Of a DNA stretch of 64,000 bases, positions 43,025 through 52,953 are shown one piece after another (the first letter of the stretch is position 1; every line of letters begins with the position of its first letter). Below the pieces are notes generated by a model. It did no database searches. It saw only the letters and a program-made list of their open reading frames with translations, and was not told the origin of the DNA. Where the stretch lies: NCBI GenBank assembly GCA_937949615.1, contig CALEDQ010000030.1, forward strand, positions 233,473-297,472, read 5' to 3'. This DNA is from an uncultured bacterium (lineage in GTDB: Bacteria > Muiribacteriota > Ozemobacteria > Ozemobacterales > Ozemobacteraceae). A program made the position numbers and the translations under genes.

Positions 43025-45978
43025 CAGCAGCCGCTCCTCTCGAATCTGACCAGAACAATCGTCAGATCATCATCTACTGACTTCACCCAGGCACGGTTCG
43101 CTTGAAAAAGATTCTGATAGAACTGTTCGAGGTTCGCGCTCCAGACGTCTTTTACCAGCTCCAGCAGCTGATCAGGACCGAAAACATCGCCGGCAGCGCT
43201 GGTGGCCTCGATCAGGCCGTCACTGTAGAGAATCAGCGTCTCACCTGGCTGCAGCTGAATCTGATGGTTTTTATAACGGGCCTTGCGGGCAATTCCGACC
43301 GGAGTGCCAATGATCTCTTCCATTCTTGAATAACTGCCATTACTGCCAACCACAACCGGAAAACAGTGGCCGGCATTGGCAATCTGGACTTCGCCGGTCT
43401 GATCGTTGATCACGAGATACTGGCAGGTCATCATACGTTTAAAACCTTCGCTTTTCAGCCTGAAAAGCATATCGTGCAGTGCACTCAGCAGAGCCGCCGG
43501 GTCAGTCAGTAACGGTCGGTTAACAAGAACTGTTGCCTTGGCCATCGCCATGATAATAGCGGCCGGAATTCCGTGGCCGGCGACGTCACCCATGAACACG
43601 CCCGTTTGTGTTTCTGAGAGTTTCAGATAGTCATAATAATCGCCGCCAAGTTTCGTCATGGTTGCGGTGCGCGCAAAAATGCCGATACAGTTGTTCTGAT
43701 AACCCTGATCTGGTAAAAGGGCTTCCTGAACGATCCGGCCGATTTCAAGCTCAGCCATGCCTTCCATCGTCATATTGAACACGCCACCGAGTTCACCGAA
43801 CTCATCGAGACTTTCAATACTGGTTCGATAGGAAAAATTACGCTGACCGATCTGTCTGACAGCCTCCGCCAGCTGCCTGACCGGTTTGAGAAACTGTCGG
43901 CTCAAAGCCGCAATAACGGCACTGATGATAAGAATACTGAGCAACGCCAACGCCAGCATCTGCTGCCAGGTTGCCTGAAGTTCTGCAACAATCTGATCGG
44001 TCGGCACGATGGCTGCCAGTGCAATGCTCCCCATCTGGCGGCCGGCGATGGCAGTGATCAGGCTGCTCTTTCCCTGCAGCATCACATAGTTTTCGTGAGC
44101 CGACTGAATATTCATCGCTTTTTGCATTACACGCCGCAGGGTTTCTTCGCGCATGCCGGGCCGGGAAAACATCTGACCGGTTGCAGCCGAAATAGCAGCA
44201 AAAGATCTGTCACCGCCACTTTCGTTGCCGCGCACAACCTGTTGAGCAGCATATATTGCCTCGGTTTCTTCGAGTTCCCAGGTGATGACCATTGCCGAAT
44301 GTATCTTTCGACCGGCGTGGTCACCAAGCAATCTCGCAAAACAAAGTTTAAGCCCGGTACCAAAGCTGTAAAGCTCTACCGAATCGAGCGTGTTGAGAAG
44401 ATTTTCGAGCAGCGACCGGTGGTCGTTGACAATGGTATTGCTGGTAATTGCCAGACGCGATTTGCCATCGCTGCCGCCAAACGAAAAAGTCTCTTCGGTC
44501 TGATTGGCAAAGGCAATTGCACTGGTGGCAAACATGCGCATGAAGGTCTGGCCGGCCGGTTTGCGATTACGCCGGTAGCCCACGATCGTATCGCCATTTT
44601 CGCCATAAATCGTCAATTCTTCAGCATCAAGAGCATGCACGGCCTTTTTCAGCTGCTCGAAATCGTTTCGATCAGGCAGGCGCGAACGCATTTCGCGGCA
44701 GAAATCTTCGAGTTCAGCAAAAGTGCGACGATTCATCGCCATTTTGTGGCGGCGATAACCCGAATCGATTTCCTGCAGAATCCTTTCATTGCGGGCATGC
44801 ACCTCGCCAATAAGTGCATCTTCACGCTGCTGCAGATATTCATAGCCGATAGTACCGAGAATCATCAGCGGCAGACCATTCGCATAGAGAAAAAGAAAGG
44901 CAATGCGCGTTCTGATCGAAATATTCAGACGCGGCTGCCGCAACGTATAGCAGTAAAAGACCCACAGAGCCACAATAACGATCAGAAACAGACGGGTAAG
45001 AATTTCATAGCGCCGCCGGTCGGGATAACCCAGCCTGAGAGAATCACGATGGATAAGACAGAAGCCGCGCAGATCAGGCGAGAGCAGCTTGAAAGCCATT
45101 AAATAGTTCTCTGTCTGCCGATGTGGCAGACCGGCGTTCTCGAATTTTCCAAGTTCGAGAAGAATCTGGCGCTGCTCGGCATCGCTGATGCCGACAATTT
45201 TCCGGCCGACGTCACTCATTTCGATGAACCCGCATTTAACCGGGTCTTCAGGGCGGTTGAGAACCTCTACCGCATGTTTCACTCCGGGGTTCCTGAACAG
45301 CTGGCTTTTTATCGCACAAAAAACAGTTAGAGACTGGTTGGAATCAAACCAGAACAGCGGAAACCCGTCTGAACTGTCGGCAAGGATGCAACGACCATGT
45401 TCGCCCGCCTGAAAGGGAAACCTGAGATGCTGCGGCACCAGAAAACGCCCAAGATATGACCTGAAAAGGTTGATGCGCTTCTCGACAACCGGGAGCTGTT
45501 CAGGTTCACCTGGGTAATTGCTGCGACAATGCTCTGCAATTTCTCTGAAGAAATCAAAAAGATTGTTGACGATGTAACGATAGCTCTTCTCATCGGTAAG
45601 ACGATCGACGACCCGGCCATCTTTGTTCCAGACAATGAATTTGAGCGCCCCGGGAAACCGCCGCCGCAGCAGTTCGATACTTCCGGCAAATTCATCGAGC
45701 GGTCGTGAGCTCTGCGAAGCTTTTTTAAAAGCATTTTTCAGCAGCGAGTGATAATAACGCGACTCGTCAGCATGTCTTGTCATGAAACTGAGACGGTCGT
45801 CCATCTCTTTGAAAACCTGGCGGCTTTCTTTATCGCTGCGCAGCTGCAGCATACCTTCAAGCGCTTCATTAACAAGGAGAACCGGAACCAGCACAAAACA
45901 GAAAAATGCCCCCAGCCAGGTCAGCAGTCTGAACCTGACAAAAAAATTGCTGGAAGTGTCTGTGCTGGCACTTTTCAT
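43024..45978 (-). CDS. Membrane SpoIIE-family PP2C phosphatase, subtype B (B3)
   Basis: 984 residues: TM1 about 17-38, first sensor about 45-325 (FIVWNKDGRVVDRLTDEKSY), membrane pair about 336-380 (IAFLFLYANGLPLMILGTIG), second sensor about 385-665, TM near 679, HAMP and PP2C. Motifs MTKLGGDYYD near 779, GDVAGHGIPAAIIMAMAKAT, YSDGLIEAT and VDDDLTIV are intact. NAGHCFP and TPVGI mark subtype B. First gene of the array in transcription order; A3 follows with a 1-nt overlap. The ATG is preceded by GGAG. Confidence 0.9.
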   Translation of the reverse strand: MKSASTDTSSNFFVRFRLLTWLGAFFCFVLVPVLLVNEALEGMLQLRSDKESRQVFKEMDDRLSFMTRHADESRYYHSLLKNAFKKASQSSRPLDEFAGSIELLRRRFPGALKFIVWNKDGRVVDRLTDEKSYRYIVNNLFDFFREIAEHCRSNYPGEPEQLPVVEKRINLFRSYLGRFLVPQHLRFPFQAGEHGRCILADSSDGFPLFWFDSNQSLTVFCAIKSQLFRNPGVKHAVEVLNRPEDPVKCGFIEMSDVGRKIVGISDAEQRQILLELGKFENAGLPHRQTENYLMAFKLLSPDLRGFCLIHRDSLRLGYPDRRRYEILTRLFLIVIVALWVFYCYTLRQPRLNISIRTRIAFLFLYANGLPLMILGTIGYEYLQQREDALIGEVHARNERILQEIDSGYRRHKMAMNRRTFAELEDFCREMRSRLPDRNDFEQLKKAVHALDAEELTIYGENGDTIVGYRRNRKPAGQTFMRMFATSAIAFANQTEETFSFGGSDGKSRLAITSNTIVNDHRSLLENLLNTLDSVELYSFGTGLKLCFARLLGDHAGRKIHSAMVITWELEETEAIYAAQQVVRGNESGGDRSFAAISAATGQMFSRPGMREETLRRVMQKAMNIQSAHENYVMLQGKSSLITAIAGRQMGSIALAAIVPTDQIVAELQATWQQMLALALLSILIISAVIAALSRQFLKPVRQLAEAVRQIGQRNFSYRTSIESLDEFGELGGVFNMTMEGMAELEIGRIVQEALLPDQGYQNNCIGIFARTATMTKLGGDYYDYLKLSETQTGVFMGDVAGHGIPAAIIMAMAKATVLVNRPLLTDPAALLSALHDMLFRLKSEGFKRMMTCQYLVINDQTGEVQIANAGHCFPVVVGSNGSYSRMEEIIGTPVGIARKARYKNHQIQLQPGETLILYSDGLIEATSAAGDVFGPDQLLELVKDVWSANLEQFYQNLFQANRAWVKSVDDDLTIVLVRFERSGC

Positions 45979-46024
45979 GCAGACTCCGGCGTTCAGAAAT
46001 CTCTCGGATTAAAAGCCTGTTCTG

Positions 46025-46042
46025 ATTGCTTAAAAAAGCAAT
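46025..46042. repeat. Inverted repeat upstream of the B3 phosphatase gene
   Basis: ATTGCTT (46025-46031) and AAGCAAT (46036-46042) around AAAA, a perfect 7-bp palindrome about 50 bp before the B3 start. It could be an operator; nothing else supports this. Confidence 0.35.
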
Positions 46043-46067
46043 AAACAGCACTTTGAATAGCGAAAAA

Positions 46068-46088
46068 GCCGTCAGCAATGCTGACGGC
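46068..46088 (-). terminator. Terminator after rubrerythrin
   Basis: GCCGTCAGC (46068-46076) pairs with GCTGACGGC (46080-46088) around AAT. On the minus strand it is followed by TTTTTC, placed 24 nt beyond the rubrerythrin stop. Confidence 0.75.
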
Positions 46089-46111
46089 CTGCTTTTAGTT
46101 ACACGAACAAC

Positions 46112-46705
46112 TCAGTAATTTTCGACCCAGACTTCAAAATGTTCACGGCCATGTTCGCAGACCGGGCATTTTGGCGGAGCTTCGAGGGTTTCCATGATGT
46201 GACCGCAGTTATTGCACTTCCAGAATACTTTGCCGTCTTTTTTGAAAACGGTGTGATTCTTGACGTTGTCGTGCAGTTTGCGATAGCGGGCTTCGTGGCG
46301 TTCTTCGACCTTGGCGATATTGGTGAAAACGGCAGCGATATCAGCAAAACCTTCAGCCTTGGCGGTTTCGGCAAAACTCTTGTAAAGAGATGTCCATTCT
46401 TCTTTTTCGCCGTCGGCAGCATACTGCAGGTTCTTGAGGGTGTCGGCATAAGCGACCGGATAGCCGGCATCGTTGATTACCACGACTTCTTCATTCATGC
46501 CGTATTTGAGCAGCTGCTTCATGAACATTTTGGCATGTTCTTTTTCGTTTTCAGCGGTTTCGATAAAGATATCGGCGATCTGCAGAAAACCTTCCTTTTT
46601 GGCTACAGATGCATAATAGGTGTAGCGGTTGCGGGCCTGTGATTCACCGGCGAACGCTTTCATAAGGTTTTCAGCGGTTTTGGTGCCTTTGAGAACTTTG
46701 CTCAT
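46112..46705 (-). CDS. rbr: Rubrerythrin
   Basis: 197-residue cytoplasmic peroxide-reducing protein. The N-terminal four-helix diiron domain has the expected Glu/His motifs (FAGESQARNRY, ENEKEHAKMF, IAKVEERHEARY). The C-terminal rubredoxin domain binds one iron through CNNCGHIM and CPVCEHG. Length and order are normal. A GGAGG ribosome-binding site precedes the start, and it ends at its own terminator. It suggests an anaerobic or microaerophilic lifestyle. Confidence 0.96.
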   Translation of the reverse strand: MSKVLKGTKTAENLMKAFAGESQARNRYTYYASVAKKEGFLQIADIFIETAENEKEHAKMFMKQLLKYGMNEEVVVINDAGYPVAYADTLKNLQYAADGEKEEWTSLYKSFAETAKAEGFADIAAVFTNIAKVEERHEARYRKLHDNVKNHTVFKKDGKVFWKCNNCGHIMETLEAPPKCPVCEHGREHFEVWVENY

Positions 46706-46747
46706 TGAAATTCCTCCGTTTGAAATTTTAGATATGCAAAAGCCTGT

Positions 46748-47926
46748 TCAGCTTCTGGAATTGCCAACCTTGAGAATTTTCTGCCCCGGCTTCAGCCCCG
46801 AAATCACTTCGCGATTTCCGTCGCCGGCGTCGATACTTCTGATCTGCCGGCGCAGCAGTCTGCCGCCCTCGACTTCGACCACCGACTCAAGCTGACCGGT
46901 TTTAATTATAGCAGATTCCGGAACGATTATGACTTTTTTTTCTGATTTAAGAGGAACCCTGATCGTGCCAAACATACCTGGCATCAGCCCCTCTGATTTG
47001 TCGATGCACACTTTGACCAGGAATGTGCGGGTGCGCGGGTCGACCGACGGCACAATCTCGCGAACCGTACCTTCGAAAGTCTTTCCGAGCGAGGGAACGC
47101 TGTAGCTGACCTGCGAGCCAATCGCCACTTCCTGCACCAGACTTTCCCTCACCGGAACTTCGAGAAGCAGAGTTTCAGGGTCAAACAGCCGCAGCATGAC
47201 ACTGGCAGGATTGCCAAGGTCGCCCGGGTCGGCAAGTCGCTCAGCGACGATCGCATCGATGGGGCTGACCACCGTGGCATAACCAAGACCGACTTCAGCC
47301 TGTTTAATTCCCTGACCGGCTGCAGCTGCCTGTGCCGACGCGGCGGTACGCTGCTGAATTGCCTGCTGCATGCCGGCTTCAGCCTGTCGAAAGGCAGCAA
47401 TCGACTGGTCATAATCGCGTTTGGCAAGAGCATTCTTTTCGAACAGGGCGCGGGTACGTTCCATCTCTTTGGTAGCCAGATCGAGAGCCGCTTTTGCAGC
47501 CTTAACCTGTTCATCTGCAGCTCCGACTGAAGCGGTTACCGCCCGCAGCTGCTCCTGTCCCTGCGACACAATCGCAGACAGGTCTTTAGCATCGAGAACA
47601 GCCAGAATATCGCCACGTTTAACCCGGTCGCCGCTGCGCACCTTTATTTCAAGAATGCGAGCAATGATGCGCGGCACAACGTCAACCTGGTTGCGGCTGC
47701 GCACCGTGCCGATCGCCTGATAAAAGTCAGGTCTGGTGCCCTGTTCGACCGTCAAAGTGTCGACATTGCCGGCCTGGGCCTCACTGCTGATACCAGGCAC
47801 GATCTGCCCGGAAGCGAAGAAACCACCCTGAAAAAGCATCAGAAACAGCAGCCCGCCAACTCCGATTACAGGGCCGATCAGACGGCCGGTTAAAGACTGT
47901 TTATTGGCTTTATTAACTTCGGTCAT
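46748..47926 (-). CDS. RND efflux periplasmic adaptor (membrane fusion) protein
   Basis: 392 residues. One N-terminal membrane helix (VIGVGGLLFLMLFQGGFFAS) anchors it in the inner membrane. The biotinyl-lipoyl half-motifs flank a helical hairpin (RSGDRVKRGDILAVLDAKDL ... GLGYATVVSPIDAIVAERL), followed by the beta-barrel and membrane-proximal domains. It forms a tripartite pump with the RND protein encoded just upstream (4-nt overlap). No TolC-type outer-membrane gene is nearby. Confidence 0.92.
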   Translation of the reverse strand: MTEVNKANKQSLTGRLIGPVIGVGGLLFLMLFQGGFFASGQIVPGISSEAQAGNVDTLTVEQGTRPDFYQAIGTVRSRNQVDVVPRIIARILEIKVRSGDRVKRGDILAVLDAKDLSAIVSQGQEQLRAVTASVGAADEQVKAAKAALDLATKEMERTRALFEKNALAKRDYDQSIAAFRQAEAGMQQAIQQRTAASAQAAAAGQGIKQAEVGLGYATVVSPIDAIVAERLADPGDLGNPASVMLRLFDPETLLLEVPVRESLVQEVAIGSQVSYSVPSLGKTFEGTVREIVPSVDPRTRTFLVKVCIDKSEGLMPGMFGTIRVPLKSEKKVIIVPESAIIKTGQLESVVEVEGGRLLRRQIRSIDAGDGNREVISGLKPGQKILKVGNSRS

Positions 47927-50900
47927 GATTTAACCTCCTGAACTGCAGCTTCAGTCGCCGCATTGCCAGACTTCTGGCTGAAGTAATAGATAGTGGGAAC
48001 GACAAGAACGGTAAAGACGGTGCTGGCCATCAGACCAAATATCAGCGACCAGGCCAGCCCTGAAAATATCGGGTCGAGAGTGATTGGCCATGCTCCGAGA
48101 AGCGTTGTAGCAGCTGTCAGCATGATTGCACGAAACCGCACCGCACCACTTTCCTTGATAGCTTCTTCAAGACTCATGCCAGTCTTTACCGCATCCTGAA
48201 TGAATTCGATCAGCACCACACTGTTTCTGATAACGATACCGCCGAGTGCGATCATGCCGATCATGCCGGTTGCTGTGAAGAAAATCGGATCGGGATAACC
48301 GCCAACCGAGCCGGCACTGACCAGATTCAACAGATAGAAGCCTGGAGCGATACCGATAATAACCAGAGGAATAGCTGACATGACCAGCAGGGGCATCACA
48401 AATGAACCCATCTGAACCACGAGCAGCAGATAGATGCCAAACAGGGCGACACCAAAGGCGATGCCGAGGTCACGGAAAACTCTGACAGTTATTTCCCATT
48501 CACCTTCACCGGCCCAGTCGAGCGAAATGCCAGGGGGCAGCGGGTTCTTTTCGAGTCTGCGGCTCATGTCGAGGATGATTTCTGCCGGCGGACGACCGAC
48601 ACACTCGGCAGTGACAAAGACTACCGGCCGCATATTCTTGTGCTGAATAACCTGCTCTTCACGCTCGACCCTGAATTCACCAAGTTCACCAACCGCTACG
48701 AGATTGCCGGCACGGTCGCGCATCGGCAACTCGCGCAGACGCTGCAGATTATTGCGGTCGGCAAGCGGCAAGCGGGCTTTGATCAGCACGGCTTCACGCT
48801 CGTTGTCGATATGGGCGATACCGAGATGATTACCGCTGATTGCCTGCATCAACATCTGCTGAATCGACATTGCCGAAAGCCCATGCATTGCGGCTTTGTG
48901 AACGTCAGGAACGAAGACGATCCGGTCATGCGCAGCCTGATTCATGTTGTCGATCTGAGTTATATGAACGCTGTCTTCCTCTTTAAGCTGCTGCTGAAGG
49001 AATTCAGCACCCTTGAGAATGTCTTCGTAGGTTCGGTCTTCGTCACCATAGACTTCGACAGTAATCGTCGAGAAAACCGGTGGCCCGGGTGGAATCTCGA
49101 CAATGCTGACCACCGCATTGTATTTATCTGCAATGGCGGTAAGGTCTTTGCGCAGACGCAGGGCAATTGCGTGACTTTGCTGTATACGCTGGCTCTTGTG
49201 GGCGAGATTGATTCTGATGTCAGCGTTATGGGGGCTGCGTCGCAGGTTGTAATGGCGCACCAGACCGTTGAAATCTATCGGAGCCGGAACCCCGACGTAT
49301 GACTGCACGCTTTTGACTTCGTTAACCCGTGCCAGATATTTTTCAAATTCGCGCACGGCGCGGTCAGTAAGTTCCAGTGATGAGCCTTCCGGCATTTCGA
49401 CCACCAGCTGCAGCTCATCCTTGTTATCGAATGGCAGCATTTTAAGCGGCACTTTACGGTTTGCCATCAGCAGGATCGAGCCAATCAGCAAAACAACGAT
49501 AACAATTACCAGAATGACCGCATTACGAAATTTCAGAAACGGCGTAATCAGCCAGCGATAAAAGCTGCGAATCCAGGCGGGAACCCCGTCATTTTGCCCC
49601 TGAGCATCTGCCGGCAGACCCCGCAACAGCTTGAAAGCCACCCAGGGAACGAAAGTCAGAGCACAGACAGTCGAGAAGGTCACCGTCAGAGGAACATTGA
49701 TCGCCATCGGGCCCATATACGGGCCCATCATGCCGGTAATGTAGAACATTGGCAGAAAAGCCACGATAATGGCGAGCGTCGACATGATAACCGGCACGAT
49801 GACTTCCATTACCGCCGTTATTGTCGCTTTTTCAGGGGCTTCTTTGCCCATCTGCAGATGGCGCTGAATGTTGTCGACATTGGTGATCGGATCGTCGACG
49901 ACCAGACCGAGACTGAGAATCAGCGCAAAAAGAGTGACGCGGTTAATGGTAAAACCGGCGACCAGATTGACAAACAGTGCGAGCGCAAAGCTGACCGGCA
50001 CCGAGAGACCGACGACAGCAGCTGAACGCCAGCCCATGGTAAAAGCGAGAAGGCCAACAACGGTCAGAACCGCAAATACCATGCTCGAAAGCAGTTCGTT
50101 AACCTTTTCGTTGGCGGTGGAACCGTAATCGCGGCTGACAATCAGATCAACCTCGGGTGGTATAACCTTGCCCTTCAGCTTTTCGGCTTCGGCAATGATT
50201 TCGCGGGCAACGTCGACCGCATTGGTGCCTTTCTTCTTGCTGAAGGAAATGGTGACGGCCGGGTGGCGCTCGCCGGTTTCCGATCGACCGGAAGCAGGCC
50301 CCCAGGTTGAGTGATGATAGCGTTCAGGCTCTTCGACGGTATCGTACACAGCCGCCACATCTTCGATGTAGACCGGGCGCCCCTCAACCGAGCGAATCGG
50401 AATTTTAGCAATCTCAGCCGCACTTCTGATAACTTTGCCCGAGAGCACGCGCATGCTGGTATCACCATCGACAATGTGACCGGCGTCAGCGAGCAGGTTA
50501 TTGCCGGCTACCGCCATCTGAATGTCGGCAAAGCAGACACCGAGTGCCTGCATACGAGCCAGATCGGTCTCGATGCGCACTTCCCGGCGATAGCCGCCAT
50601 GGATTTCCGAGCGGAAAACATTGCGCACTCTCGCCAGACGCGCTTCGGCCTCTTCAGCGATACGACGCAGTTCTGATGCGCTGGTGTCAGGCGAAGTAAG
50701 GGTCAAGGTGACAATTGGCACATCGTCTATTTCGACAGGTTTCACCATCCAGTTACTGACGCCGGGAGGCACCAGATCCTGATTCCCGTCGATCTTGTCG
50801 CGAATTTTGACCATGGCGCGCTCGCGGTCCTGCCCGACGTAAAACCTGACAGTCACCATCGACTGGTCACGGTTGCTCATCGAGTAGACATGTTCGACGC

Positions 50901-51162
50901 CGTCGATCTGCCACATCAGCTTTTCGAGGGGTCTGGTCACGAGTTCTTCAACTTCGCGCGGCGAATGACCAGGGAAACCGACATAGATATCGACCATCGG
51001 AACTACTATCTGCGGCTCTTCCTCGCGCGGCGTTACCCATACTGCGATCACACCGGCAAGAACGGCAAAAAGTATCAGAAGAATCGATAATGGCCCGCCA
51101 AGGAATGTTCTGACAATGGATACAATCAAACCTTGCGGTTCGTGGCGTTCAGGATTTTCCAT
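47923..51162 (-). CDS. RND-family efflux transporter (AcrB/MdtB-like)
   Basis: 1079-residue inner-membrane proton antiporter. It has the standard twelve-helix, two-porter-domain plan: TM1 near 25-45, a large loop to about 335, helices about 340-560 with the proton-relay-type FALILSLGLVVDDPITNVDN, second loop about 580-870, and the final helices (ATGMIGMIALGGIVIRNSVV). In the relay motif the usual double Asp reads VVDDPI, so it is intact. Its early residues PREEEPQIVVP are typical of CzcA/MdtB-related subfamilies. Substrate unknown. It heads the operon with its adaptor. Confidence 0.94.
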   Translation of the reverse strand: MENPERHEPQGLIVSIVRTFLGGPLSILLILFAVLAGVIAVWVTPREEEPQIVVPMVDIYVGFPGHSPREVEELVTRPLEKLMWQIDGVEHVYSMSNRDQSMVTVRFYVGQDRERAMVKIRDKIDGNQDLVPPGVSNWMVKPVEIDDVPIVTLTLTSPDTSASELRRIAEEAEARLARVRNVFRSEIHGGYRREVRIETDLARMQALGVCFADIQMAVAGNNLLADAGHIVDGDTSMRVLSGKVIRSAAEIAKIPIRSVEGRPVYIEDVAAVYDTVEEPERYHHSTWGPASGRSETGERHPAVTISFSKKKGTNAVDVAREIIAEAEKLKGKVIPPEVDLIVSRDYGSTANEKVNELLSSMVFAVLTVVGLLAFTMGWRSAAVVGLSVPVSFALALFVNLVAGFTINRVTLFALILSLGLVVDDPITNVDNIQRHLQMGKEAPEKATITAVMEVIVPVIMSTLAIIVAFLPMFYITGMMGPYMGPMAINVPLTVTFSTVCALTFVPWVAFKLLRGLPADAQGQNDGVPAWIRSFYRWLITPFLKFRNAVILVIVIVVLLIGSILLMANRKVPLKMLPFDNKDELQLVVEMPEGSSLELTDRAVREFEKYLARVNEVKSVQSYVGVPAPIDFNGLVRHYNLRRSPHNADIRINLAHKSQRIQQSHAIALRLRKDLTAIADKYNAVVSIVEIPPGPPVFSTITVEVYGDEDRTYEDILKGAEFLQQQLKEEDSVHITQIDNMNQAAHDRIVFVPDVHKAAMHGLSAMSIQQMLMQAISGNHLGIAHIDNEREAVLIKARLPLADRNNLQRLRELPMRDRAGNLVAVGELGEFRVEREEQVIQHKNMRPVVFVTAECVGRPPAEIILDMSRRLEKNPLPPGISLDWAGEGEWEITVRVFRDLGIAFGVALFGIYLLLVVQMGSFVMPLLVMSAIPLVIIGIAPGFYLLNLVSAGSVGGYPDPIFFTATGMIGMIALGGIVIRNSVVLIEFIQDAVKTGMSLEEAIKESGAVRFRAIMLTAATTLLGAWPITLDPIFSGLAWSLIFGLMASTVFTVLVVPTIYYFSQKSGNAATEAAVQEVKS

Positions 51163-51244
51163 TCTTCGACCTCAATATATAGATTTACATGATTATCGAC
51201 TAAAATATCACAAAGTATTACAAATTGGCAAGACGTTGGAATCA

Positions 51245-51835
51245 TCAGCCTCTGATGCCACCGTCAAAAAAGTCGGCAACGATCCTGCCTTTTTCGATCG
51301 AATAGACAAGAGCGCGACCACCGTCCATGATGCCAGGTTCATCGACCCAGAGCAGAATATAGCCTTCAGTGATTCTGGCAGCAGTAATTTCGAAAGGCCG
51401 GCCGGCAGCACCAAGGCTGATCTTGTCGAGCAGCAGGTAATAATTTTCGATAGCCAGCGTGATATTCTGGGCAACTTCGACCGGCAGCGTATTTTTATTA
51501 TTTTTGTCAGCCTGAGTAGCCGGAATGGCAAGGCCCGAAGCAAATTCCGGAATGCACAGCCCGATTTTTTCGCGCTCTTTCTGCCAGTCTTCACCGTAAA
51601 CAATGGTTTCCCAGGTTGTTTCTGGCGCCGGGGCAGAGTTTTCAGTTCCAGTCACGGCAGCGGACCCGGCCCCGGAAGGCGAGGCGGCGCGTTCGACACT
51701 CAACTGTCCAGCAAGGGGCTGATCAGCCTTTACAGCAGTCTCGACTGGCTCCTTGACTGGTTCCTGGGCATAAATCCCCGAAAAATTGCCGAGAACAGCA
51801 AAGCCAAGGCAGATAGGGAATACGATTTTTTTCAT
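51245..51835 (-). CDS. Secreted protein of unknown function
   Basis: 196 residues with a signal peptide (MKKIVFPICLGFAVLGNFSG, cleavage after about residue 23). An Ala/Pro/Glu-rich, probably disordered linker (about 25-72) leads to a C-terminal domain of about 120 residues ending in a strand-rich segment (YILLWVDEPGIMDGGRALVY). No family recognised. It is separated by 82 nt from the RND gene and is divergent from the YitT-like gene. Confidence 0.6.
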   Translation of the reverse strand: MKKIVFPICLGFAVLGNFSGIYAQEPVKEPVETAVKADQPLAGQLSVERAASPSGAGSAAVTGTENSAPAPETTWETIVYGEDWQKEREKIGLCIPEFASGLAIPATQADKNNKNTLPVEVAQNITLAIENYYLLLDKISLGAAGRPFEITAARITEGYILLWVDEPGIMDGGRALVYSIEKGRIVADFFDGGIRG

Positions 51836-51996
51836 AAAGACCCCTTGTGTGATTTTTTGCAGACTGATTATATAGCTTTAACTTTGCACAGGCAAACACC
51901 GGTGCATAATTATGAAACAGTCTGTATAGTGGCAAATCCGCCTGACTTCGTTTAAGATGACTGTGGAAAAAATCAATCATCACAAGGGAGCTCGAA

Positions 51997-52935
51997 ATGG
52001 AATCAGTCAGCACAAGCCACAAAGCCGAAAACGGTGCTGGTTCCTGGTTATGGATAACCCTTGGCACGCTTCTTTCATCATTCGGTTATGTGCTGTTCAT
52101 TCTACCGCTGAATCTCTTCGAAGGCGGTGTCACCGGCCTTGGCATCATTGCAGCGAAGTTTCTCGGCAGCCTTTTTGCCGATGGCCGCATGCTGCCGGTT
52201 GTCGGCCTGGTTTCCTGGACACTGACAATTATCATTTTTGCCGCTTCAATAAGGGTTCTCGGGAAAGCCTTTGGCGCGAAATCGGTATATTCGACGTCAC
52301 TGTTGTATTTTTCGATGGATATTTTTCTCTGGTATCTTCAGAGTCGTGGCTATGACGTTAAAATCAGGCAACTGCTCGATCACGAACTACTGGTAGCATC
52401 GATTTACGGCGCTCTGGCAATTGGTACCGGCATGGCAATCGTCTTCAACGAGGGCGCGGCGACCGGCGGGGCCGACGCACTCGCGCAGGTCGTGCGCAAG
52501 CTTCGGCATATTCCCGTCGGCAAGACATTGCTGGTTACTGACACGGTGGTTCTGACAATCGGGTTTTTCACGTTCAGTGATATGATGGTCGGTTTCAGAA
52601 CGATGATGTATTCGTTCATTTTCATTTTCATTCAGTCGCGCACTCTTGACGCAGTTCTCAACGGCTTTCGCGCCAATCAGCTGGTGATGATCATCACCGA
52701 CAAGCCGAAAGCGATCAAGGAACTGATTTTTACCGAGTTGTCGCGCGGCGTAACCGAATACAAGTCATACGGCGGTTTCAGCGGTGTCGAAAAAACGACT
52801 CTGGCAACGGTCATCGGGCGCAACCGTGTGCCGACACTGCGCCGTCTGATCGCTGACGCCGACCCCGATTCGTTTGTGGTAATTCAGGACACGGAGCAGG
52901 TTTACGGCGAAGGCTTCGAGACCCTGCCGCGCTGA
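51997..52935 (+). CDS. YitT-family membrane protein
   Basis: 312 residues. About five or six transmembrane helices (residues 18-215) contain the YitT-type segments LPLNLFEGGVTGLGIIA and FNEGAATGGADALAQV. A soluble C-terminal DUF2179 domain (about 225-305; MIITDKPKAIKELIFTELSRG, ending FVVIQDTEQVYGEGF) follows. The function of the family is not established. AAGGGAG precedes the ATG. Single gene between divergent and convergent neighbours. Confidence 0.88.
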   Translation: MESVSTSHKAENGAGSWLWITLGTLLSSFGYVLFILPLNLFEGGVTGLGIIAAKFLGSLFADGRMLPVVGLVSWTLTIIIFAASIRVLGKAFGAKSVYSTSLLYFSMDIFLWYLQSRGYDVKIRQLLDHELLVASIYGALAIGTGMAIVFNEGAATGGADALAQVVRKLRHIPVGKTLLVTDTVVLTIGFFTFSDMMVGFRTMMYSFIFIFIQSRTLDAVLNGFRANQLVMIITDKPKAIKELIFTELSRGVTEYKSYGGFSGVEKTTLATVIGRNRVPTLRRLIADADPDSFVVIQDTEQVYGEGFETLPR

Positions 52936-52953
52936 TTTTCTTGAAGACCTCAG

